DNA of 5,845 bases from Candidatus Omnitrophota bacterium (GTDB lineage Bacteria > Omnitrophota > Omnitrophia > Omnitrophales > Abzuiibacteriaceae). A model generated the notes under the pieces. That model worked only from the letters and a program-made list of their open reading frames with translations, searched no databases and was not told where the DNA came from. The DNA is taken from the NCBI GenBank assembly GCA_016206995.1, contig JACQQN010000190.1, positions 1-5,845 on the forward strand. Reading direction: 5' to 3'. Both the position numbers and the translations under genes were made by a program. Shown here one piece after another: positions 1 through 3,956 of this stretch (position 1 is its first letter; each line of letters begins with the position of its first letter).

Positions 1-41
1 CAATATTCTTTGGTATAAATAATTACTTTTGGTTGTGGCAT
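1..41 (-). CDS. Glutaredoxin-like protein, N-terminal fragment (runs off the left edge)
   Basis: Reading the minus strand from ATG at 41-39 gives MPQPKVIIYTKEY, and the next codon begins TG (Cys or Trp). This matches the first beta-strand of small glutaredoxins (xVxIYTxxxCPYC), in which the next residue is the first cysteine of the redox CPYC/CPxC site. Such proteins use glutathione or an equivalent thiol to reduce disulfides in the cytoplasm. A good ribosome binding site (AGAGG, complement of 48-52) lies 6 nt upstream of the ATG, which supports the start. The gene is co-directional with glpK and its ATG lies 59 nt after the glpK stop, with a palindrome filling most of the gap. Only 13 full codons are visible and the CxxC motif is outside the window, so another thioredoxin-fold protein is possible. 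Confidence 0.6.
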   Translation of the reverse strand, partial: MPQPKVIIYTKEY

Positions 42-47
42 TGTGAA

Positions 48-56
48 CCTCTCACC
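48..56 (-). promoter_or_regulatory. Ribosome binding site of the glutaredoxin-like gene
   Basis: The complement reads GGTGAGAGG, with a Shine-Dalgarno core AGAGG and a 6-nt spacer to the ATG at 41-39. It decides the start of the edge-truncated gene and shows that the palindrome next to it (59-99) leaves translation initiation intact. Confidence 0.5.
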
Positions 57-58
57 GG

Positions 59-99
59 AATAGGGGACAGGCACGCACTGCATGTGCCTGTCCCCTATT
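59..99. repeat. REP-like perfect palindrome (16-bp arms, 9-nt loop)
   Basis: Arms AATAGGGGACAGGCAC (59-74) and GTGCCTGTCCCCTATT (84-99) are perfect reverse complements around the 9-nt loop GCACTGCAT. The element starts 1 nt after the glpK stop triplet (103-101, TAG on the minus strand) and ends just before the ribosome binding site of the next gene. Neither side carries a T-tract, so it is not a classical intrinsic terminator, although it could stall polymerase or protect the glpK mRNA 3' end. From memory, GGGGACAGGCAC palindromes recur in many genomes and are linked to REP-associated Y1 transposases (RAYT). A GTAG tetranucleotide, typical of REP 5' feet, reads on the minus strand at 104-101 but overlaps the glpK stop. 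The hairpin is certain; the REP assignment is inference. Confidence 0.8.
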
Positions 100-100
100 T

Positions 101-1582
101 CTACATTTCCCAATTCAAAGAACGCTGCACCGCTTCTTTCCAGCGTTCATATAAATGGTTGCTTGTTTTTTGGTTCATCTTTGGCGAAAATACCCTGTCA
201 ACTTTTCGATGCGAAAGAAACTCTCTTTGATCCTTCCAAAAACCAACTGCAATGCCGGCAAGCCCTGCGGCGCCAAGCGCGGTGGTTTCGATCACTTTTG
301 GGCGTTCCACGCGGCATCTTAAGATATCCGATTGAAATTGCATGAGAAAATTATTTGCACATGCCCCTCCATCAACCTGCAATTTTTTAATCGAACGCCC
401 GAGTGCGCGTTCCATTTCAAGAACAACGTCTTTCGTTTGATAGGCAATTGCTTCAAGCGCTGCGCGCACAAAATGAGCGGGTTTCGTACCGCGCGTAATT
501 CCAAGAACGGTGCCACGTGCGGTTGAATCCCAATAAGGAGCACCCAACCCAACAAGCGCGGGAACAAAATAAACACCCTCATTAGAAGAAAGTGATCTTG
601 CGAGCTTGTCTGTTTCAAAAGCTTTTTGAATCACTTTGAGTCCGTCTCGAAGCCATTGAAGCGCAGCCCCGCCAATAAAAATACTTCCTTCCAAAGCATA
701 GTTCACATTGCCATTTACCTTCCAAGCAACCGTCGTGAGAAGATTTTTCGAATGAACAATTTTCTTTCCCGTGTTCACCTGCAAGAAAAGTCCTGTGCCG
801 TAAGTATTTTTGACCACGCTTGGCTTGTAACAACCTTGAGCAAACATGGCTCCTTGTTGATCACCGATAATCCCAGAGATCGGAATTTCTGTTTTAAACT
901 CACGACACTTGAAAGAAGTGATATTCTCGCTTGATTCAACAACTTTTGGGAGCATCGAAGTTGGTACATTAAATTTTTTGAGAAGCTCCTCGTCCCATGA
1001 CAAATTGTGGATATTAAAAAACATGGTGCGAGAAGCATTGCTTGGATCAGTGACATGCGCTTTCCTACCTGTCATGTTCCAAATAATCCATGTATCAATT
1101 GTTCCAAATAAAAGGTTCCCCTTCTCGGCTTTCTTCCGCGCACCAGGCACATGATCTAAAATCCATTTGACTTTCGTCGCAGAAAAATAAGAATCGATTA
1201 CGAGACCTGTTTTATTCCGAATTTTCTCCTGCCAACCTTCTTTGATCAATCGTTCGCAGTCACGTTGCGTTCTGCGGCATTGCCAGACAATCGCATTGTA
1301 GACAGGTTTTCCAGTCTGGCGATCCCAGACCACGGTGGTTTCGCGCTGGTTAGTGATACCAATACCGGCAACTTCCTCTCCGCGAACATTTCTCAAAACC
1401 TGTTTGATGACTTTAAGTGTGCTTTGCCAAATTTCAAGCGGGTCATGCTCTACCCATCCTGGTTTCGGGAAAATTTGCTGGAATTCTTGGTAGGACATTC
1501 GAACGATGGTTTGTTTGCGGTCGAAAAGAATAGCGCGGTTTCCGGTTGTTCCTAAGTCCAGAGCTAGAATATATTTCTTCAT
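101..1582 (-). CDS. glpK: Glycerol kinase
   Basis: This FGGY-family kinase phosphorylates glycerol with ATP to sn-glycerol 3-phosphate in the cytoplasm, trapping glycerol for catabolism or phospholipid synthesis. The 493-residue length is normal for the family. Visible motifs are the N-terminal phosphate loop LALDLGTTGNRAI (residues 6-18, Asp9), the glycerol-binding ITNQRETT (Arg80, Glu81), IVWQCRRT (Trp100), SYFSATKVKWILDH (Tyr132), GDQQGAMF with the predicted catalytic base Asp241, KNTYGTGLF (258-266), the second FGGY region SIFIGGAALQWLRDG (300-314), GLGAPYWD (345-352) and the ATP-site LQVDGGACANNFLMQFQSD (401-419). The loop has LGTTGN where E. coli has QGTTSS. The C-terminus lacks the loop that binds EIIA-Glc in E. 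coli, so that control is not expected. The start has no strong Shine-Dalgarno sequence but aligns with family N-termini. No glpF or glpD is adjacent. Confidence 0.97.
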   Translation of the reverse strand: MKKYILALDLGTTGNRAILFDRKQTIVRMSYQEFQQIFPKPGWVEHDPLEIWQSTLKVIKQVLRNVRGEEVAGIGITNQRETTVVWDRQTGKPVYNAIVWQCRRTQRDCERLIKEGWQEKIRNKTGLVIDSYFSATKVKWILDHVPGARKKAEKGNLLFGTIDTWIIWNMTGRKAHVTDPSNASRTMFFNIHNLSWDEELLKKFNVPTSMLPKVVESSENITSFKCREFKTEIPISGIIGDQQGAMFAQGCYKPSVVKNTYGTGLFLQVNTGKKIVHSKNLLTTVAWKVNGNVNYALEGSIFIGGAALQWLRDGLKVIQKAFETDKLARSLSSNEGVYFVPALVGLGAPYWDSTARGTVLGITRGTKPAHFVRAALEAIAYQTKDVVLEMERALGRSIKKLQVDGGACANNFLMQFQSDILRCRVERPKVIETTALGAAGLAGIAVGFWKDQREFLSHRKVDRVFSPKMNQKTSNHLYERWKEAVQRSLNWEM

Positions 1583-1612
1583 AAAGTAAAGGTGTTGTTA
1601 ATTATGATTTGT

Positions 1613-1621
1613 ATTGTAACA
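1613..1621 (-). promoter_or_regulatory. Candidate extended -10 promoter of glpK
   Basis: The minus strand reads TGTTACAAT, an extended -10 (TGn plus TACAAT, one mismatch to TATAAT). It ends 30 nt upstream of the glpK ATG, implying a leader of roughly 20-25 nt. No convincing -35 box is present, which extended -10 promoters can tolerate. The same nine bases occur upstream of the lipoprotein gene (3561-3569, plus strand). Motif evidence only. Confidence 0.35.
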
Positions 1622-1656
1622 CAAGAAATCGGCCGGATAAAACCACCTGTAATTTT

Positions 1657-1686
1657 TTGATGTAATTATTAAGTGTGGCGTATTAA
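1657..1686 (+). promoter_or_regulatory. Possible sigma70-type promoter of the first small exported protein gene
   Basis: TTGATG (1657-1662) and TATTAA (1681-1686) are 18 nt apart and lie upstream of the ribosome binding site at 1701-1706. Both hexamers are imperfect. The -10 candidate falls inside the dyad at 1676-1695, so a protein bound there would block initiation. Weak evidence in AT-rich DNA. Confidence 0.25.
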
Positions 1687-1695
1687 AATACACCA
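1676..1695. promoter_or_regulatory. Operator-like inverted repeat upstream of the small exported protein gene
   Basis: TGGCGTATTAAAATACACCA is a 20-bp dyad: 9 of 10 base pairs match between the half-sites TGGCGTATT-A and T-AATACACCA (C1679 opposite A1692 is the single mismatch; the centre is A1685/A1686, which do not pair, so strictly 8 of 9 outside the centre). Size and spacing suit a dimeric repressor, and the dyad overlaps the best -10 candidate, 5 nt upstream of the ribosome binding site. As RNA it would form only a weak hairpin. No regulator gene lies in the window; the role is inference. Confidence 0.3.
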
Positions 1696-1700
1696 ACAAA

Positions 1701-1706
1701 AAGGAG
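1701..1706 (+). promoter_or_regulatory. Ribosome binding site that fixes GTG 1712 as the start
   Basis: AAGGAG lies 5 nt upstream of GTG 1712-1714, near-ideal spacing. It favours this GTG over an in-frame GTG at 1673, which would add 13 residues ahead of the signal peptide and has no ribosome binding site. Confidence 0.75.
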
Positions 1707-1711
1707 CTCAC

Positions 1712-2089
1712 GTGGCAAAGAGAATCATGGTACTTGCTTTCACATTCTTTGTTTTATTTTCACATTTTGCTTTTGCCGTCGAGTATCGCCCTGTCCTCGA
1801 AGGGGAAACATATGACCCCAGCCAATGGCAAAAAGAACGACTCTATATCGATCGGGCTTTTGGTAAATTAACCTATGGAGCGTGGAACTTTTTTCTGGGG
1901 TGGATGGAGCTCGGCCGGGAACCTTATGAAGCTGCTGTTTTGGGAGATAATCTCTTGCTTGGTGTTGCAAAAGGAATCGCTTATTCCATAGCGGATATGG
2001 GAGGCGGCGCGCTCAACGTACTCACCTTTCCAATCACTACGCTTAACACTCCATTGCCTGAGGGTGGGATTGAACACCGCGAGTTTTAA
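1712..2089 (+). CDS. Small exported protein, TIGR04073-like (paralogue 1)
   Basis: The 125-residue product starts at GTG 1712, the start placed by the AAGGAG site. Residues 1-22 form a signal peptide: basic MAKR, a hydrophobic run, then SHFAFA with cleavage predicted before VEYRP. The mature part is about 103 residues and has no cysteine or lipobox, so it is likely periplasmic or loosely associated with the outer membrane. Its conserved core has GKLTYGAWNFFLGWMEL, then GVAKGIAYSIAD, GGGALNVLTFP and PLPEGG. The glycine-rich pattern with a GW.E block and a terminal TFP block resembles, from memory, the TIGR04073 'exosortase system-associated' family, whose function is unknown. The gene at 3181-3519 is a clear paralogue. 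It is divergent from glpK and convergent with metF. No exosortase or PEP-CTERM gene is visible here, so the family link is inference. Confidence 0.85.
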   Translation: MAKRIMVLAFTFFVLFSHFAFAVEYRPVLEGETYDPSQWQKERLYIDRAFGKLTYGAWNFFLGWMELGREPYEAAVLGDNLLLGVAKGIAYSIADMGGGALNVLTFPITTLNTPLPEGGIEHREF

Positions 2090-2137
2090 TTCTTCTCCGC
2101 ATACCGCATGGACGGATCCACCAAACATTTTGACGGA

Positions 2138-2163
2138 GATTCGCGATGTTCACTCAGGATGAT
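2138..2163 (-). repeat. Degenerate copy of the TCATCCTGAG dispersed repeat after metF
   Basis: On the minus strand this stretch begins TCATCCTGAGTGAA and ends CGCGAATCT, matching both ends of the widespread repeat GTCATCCTGAG...CGAAGGATCT. The better copy in this window is at 5810-5838. The match starts 1 nt after the metF stop codon. The internal hairpin has decayed, so it is probably a remnant rather than a working terminator. The 10-base core is clear; the outer half is diverged. It occupies part of the 75-bp gap between the convergent paralogue-1 and metF genes, which otherwise shows no terminator hairpin. Confidence 0.4.
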
Positions 2164-2164
2164 T

Positions 2165-3028
2165 TTAAAATCCCAAATTTTGTAAAACTGCCTCCACGGA
2201 GTGCGCCTTATTAAGCGAGTAAAAATGAAGGCCTTTCACACCATTTTTTAACAAATCTTGACATTGCTTCATAGCAAGTTCGATCCCATATTTTCTCGCA
2301 CCTTCTGGATCATTCTCAAATTTTCCGAGCGCTGCTTCTACCTCTAGAGGAATTTTCGATTTACAAAGTGCCGTAAATCGCCTGACTTGCTGCGCTGAGA
2401 GAATAGGTAAAATCCCAGGAATAACAGGAACTTTAATTCTCGCCTTGCGTACCTGATCGAGATATTCATAAAAATACCGATTGTCAAAAAAAAGTTGCGT
2501 GATAATGACATCGGCACCAGCTTCAACTTTTTCCTTGAGGTACTTGATATCGCTTTCGCGGTTTTGGGAATCTGGGTGTTTCTCTGGAAACCCAGCTACG
2601 GCGATTGAAAAATAATTCATGCGTTTAACTTCTCGAACCAAATCACGCGCGTAACGAAACCCATTTGGATGTGGCTCAAAGCCAGCGGCGCCTTGTGGAG
2701 GATCCCCTCTCAAAGCGATCAAATTATAAATCCCCTTCTTTTTCAGAAATTCAAGGGTGTGGTGTATTTCATCCCTTGACTGGCCAACCACAGTTAAGTG
2801 ACACATGGTTTCAACTTTAATTTTATTCTTCAAACGATCTGAAAGATCAAGTGTTAAGTCTCGAGTAGTGCCTGCAGCACCGTAAGTCATTGAAAAGAAT
2901 GCGGGATTGTACTGGTTTAAACGTTCAACTTCCCGGAACATTTCACTCACGCCTTCTTCTGTTTTGGGAGGAAATAGTTCGATGGAAATATCAACTTTTT
3001 TTGTTTTGTAAAGCTCGTGTAATTTCAT
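2165..3028 (-). CDS. metF: 5,10-methylenetetrahydrofolate reductase
   Basis: This FAD enzyme reduces 5,10-methylene-THF to 5-methyl-THF, the methyl donor for methionine synthase, in the cytoplasm. The 287 residues match the short bacterial MetF (TIM barrel only, no regulatory domain). Motifs in order are SIELFPPKT with the predicted catalytic Glu17, SMTYGAAGTTRDLT (46-59), ETMCHLTVVG (73-82), NLIALRGDPPQG (102-113, Asp109 near the flavin), VAGFPEKHPDS (144-154), DVIITQLFFDNRYF (173-186, Gln178), PVIPGILPI (201-209), and GLHFYSLNKAHSVEAVL (266-282). ATG 3028 has GAGG at 3037-3034 with a 5-nt spacer after the AAG extension. A strong promoter candidate lies just upstream. It appears monocistronic. 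In some anaerobes MetF works in the Wood-Ljungdahl pathway; nothing here indicates that role. Confidence 0.97.
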   Translation of the reverse strand: MKLHELYKTKKVDISIELFPPKTEEGVSEMFREVERLNQYNPAFFSMTYGAAGTTRDLTLDLSDRLKNKIKVETMCHLTVVGQSRDEIHHTLEFLKKKGIYNLIALRGDPPQGAAGFEPHPNGFRYARDLVREVKRMNYFSIAVAGFPEKHPDSQNRESDIKYLKEKVEAGADVIITQLFFDNRYFYEYLDQVRKARIKVPVIPGILPILSAQQVRRFTALCKSKIPLEVEAALGKFENDPEGARKYGIELAMKQCQDLLKNGVKGLHFYSLNKAHSVEAVLQNLGF

Positions 3029-3051
3029 AACTTCCTCAACTCATTTGGGTC

Positions 3052-3060
3052 ATTATAGCA
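3052..3060 (-). promoter_or_regulatory. metF: Extended -10 promoter of metF
   Basis: The minus strand reads TGCTATAAT, a perfect TATAAT with the TGn extension. A poor -35 candidate (TTAGGA, complement of 3075-3080) sits at 17-nt spacing. The -10 box ends 23 nt before the ATG, giving a very short leader that holds little more than the ribosome binding site. No SAM or other riboswitch can fit within that leader. Confidence 0.6.
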
Positions 3061-3180
3061 AACATTACTCTGTCTCCTAATAATTAACGGTAGGGCCAAA
3101 TATTTTCTTCAGCTTAACTGAAAGCATTCCGATATATTGTTGAGAAAGACTCATTTATAAAAACGCGCGGAGATTGGATT

Positions 3181-3519
3181 ATGAAACGAAAACTCGGGTT
3201 ATTTTTTGTTGTTATCTTTACTTTAACAACCATCTCCCTTCTTGCCGCTGAACCAAGCCCTTGGACAAAAGAATTAACTTACACGAAAAAAACAATTGGC
3301 AAATTAAGTTTTGGAATCAAAAATGCTGCCTTTGGCTGGACCGAGTTTTTGATGCAACCTTATAGCTTCATGAAGGCCAACGAAAATTTTTTTATTGGGA
3401 TTGCTAACGGCGCATTTTATGCCGCAGCCGATACAACCCTTGGAGCGTTGCAAGCTGGGACCTTCATCTTTCCTAAAGACATTCCACTTCCCGAAGGCAA
3501 TGATGTCATTAAAATGTAA
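3181..3519 (+). CDS. Small exported protein, TIGR04073-like (paralogue 2)
   Basis: The 112-residue product starts at ATG 3181, with CGGAG at 3168-3172 and an 8-nt spacer. Residues 1-23 are a signal peptide (MKRK, then a long hydrophobic stretch ending SLLAA, cleaved before EPSPW). The mature 89 residues align without gaps to paralogue 1 from W.KE..Y through GKL..G..N...GW.E....PY, G.A.G..Y..AD, GAL...TF, with one gap before PLPEG; I count about 31 identities in about 80 positions. It lacks the TFP proline of paralogue 1, having TFIFPKD instead. No cysteine is present, so it is probably a soluble or membrane-associated periplasmic protein. It heads a plus-strand run with the lipoprotein and TPR-barrel genes (74 nt to the next gene). 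No clear promoter is seen in the 152-bp divergent gap upstream. Function unknown. Confidence 0.87.
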   Translation: MKRKLGLFFVVIFTLTTISLLAAEPSPWTKELTYTKKTIGKLSFGIKNAAFGWTEFLMQPYSFMKANENFFIGIANGAFYAAADTTLGALQAGTFIFPKDIPLPEGNDVIKM

Positions 3520-3555
3520 CTCTTGGGCAAAGTAAAGTAGTCCGATCGAAACAAA

Positions 3556-3586
3556 CCCCATGTTACAATGTTAAAAAAGAATGGGG
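3556..3586 (+). promoter_or_regulatory. Inverted repeat pairing with the lipoprotein ribosome binding site, overlapping a promoter candidate
   Basis: CCCCAT (3556-3561) is complementary to ATGGGG (3581-3586), which holds the GGGG of the Shine-Dalgarno sequence (GGGGA, 3583-3587, 6 nt before ATG 3594). The 19-nt loop contains TGTTACAAT (3561-3569), an extended -10 candidate identical to that proposed for glpK. A transcript starting at about 3576 would lack the left arm and be freely translated, whereas read-through from the upstream gene could fold over the site. The 6-bp stem is short and the loop large, so this may be coincidental. Confidence 0.3.
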
Positions 3587-3593
3587 ATGGGAT

Positions 3594-3941
3594 ATGAAAA
3601 AGAGCGCGCAAGTAATTGGGGTCGGGTTGTTATTGCTACTCACAGTAAGCGTCGGATGCGCCAGTCGACAAACTCCGCCCGTCTCCTCGTCTAAAAACAT
3701 TCCACCTGCTCAAAATTCAACGCTAGATCAGTATGCTCGTACAGACACTTCTCTCGGAGCGTTTGCGGCAAAGAAAAAAGTTGAATCTGAAGAACAAGCA
3801 GAAGCGCTCATATCTGGAGACGAGGCAAAGAATGCATTTGGAGAGCTTCACAAAAAAGAAATGCAGGAAGAACTCCAGAAAATCCAACTCTCCATCGTAG
3901 AGTTTGACAAAAACGAAGAGCAAGTTCGTCAACAAGAGTAA
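3594..3941 (+). CDS. Small predicted lipoprotein with helical, charged C-terminus
   Basis: The 115-residue product starts at ATG 3594, behind GGGGA. Residues 1-21 are a lipoprotein signal peptide (MKK, then a hydrophobic run with five leucines), and Cys22 in VSVGCAS is the predicted lipidated residue. The lipobox is slightly atypical, with Ser at -3 and Gly at -1. Ala at +2 would favour the outer membrane under enterobacterial Lol rules. Residues 25-55 are Pro/Ser/Asn-rich and probably a flexible tether. Residues 58-115 are rich in Lys, Glu, Gln and Ala and should be helical, possibly coiled coil (KKEMQEELQKIQLSIVEFDK). No family recognised. The stop is 15 nt before the TPR-barrel start, so the two are very likely one transcript, and a partner or substrate relationship is plausible but unproven. 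Confidence 0.85.
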   Translation: MKKSAQVIGVGLLLLLTVSVGCASRQTPPVSSSKNIPPAQNSTLDQYARTDTSLGAFAAKKKVESEEQAEALISGDEAKNAFGELHKKEMQEELQKIQLSIVEFDKNEEQVRQQE

Positions 3942-3956
3942 GCGGGAGAAACTCGA

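Noticed and set aside
33..934. Plus-strand open frames over the glpK region (for example 82-345, 332-526, 626-934)
   Set aside because: They lie antisense to or over the well-conserved glpK frame, show no recognisable motifs, and one runs through the palindrome.
1673..1711. Longer start (GTG 1673) for the first small exported protein
   Set aside because: It adds 13 residues (MWRIKIHQQKGAH) before a signal peptide, has no ribosome binding site and would put the dyad inside the gene. GTG 1712 has AAGGAG at ideal spacing.
1583..1711. Structured RNA gene in the glpK divergent gap
   Set aside because: Apart from the promoter candidates and the dyad, no stable extended pairing or known RNA motif is visible.
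1868..2128. Minus-strand open frame opposite the first small exported protein
   Set aside because: The plus-strand frame has a signal peptide, a ribosome binding site and a paralogue. The antisense frame has none of these.
3108..3122. Hairpin TTCAG-CTTAA-CTGAA between metF and paralogue 2
   Set aside because: A 5-bp, AT-rich stem of this kind is expected by chance. It has no T-tract and no link to a promoter.
3133..3161. TATATT and TATAAA as -10 boxes for paralogue 2
   Set aside because: Neither has a -35 at acceptable spacing or a TGn extension, and TATAAA would place the start site at the ribosome binding site.
3029..3180. S-adenosylmethionine riboswitch or Met-box control of metF
   Set aside because: The likely transcription start leaves a leader of about 20 nt, and no riboswitch core or repeated operator boxes are visible.
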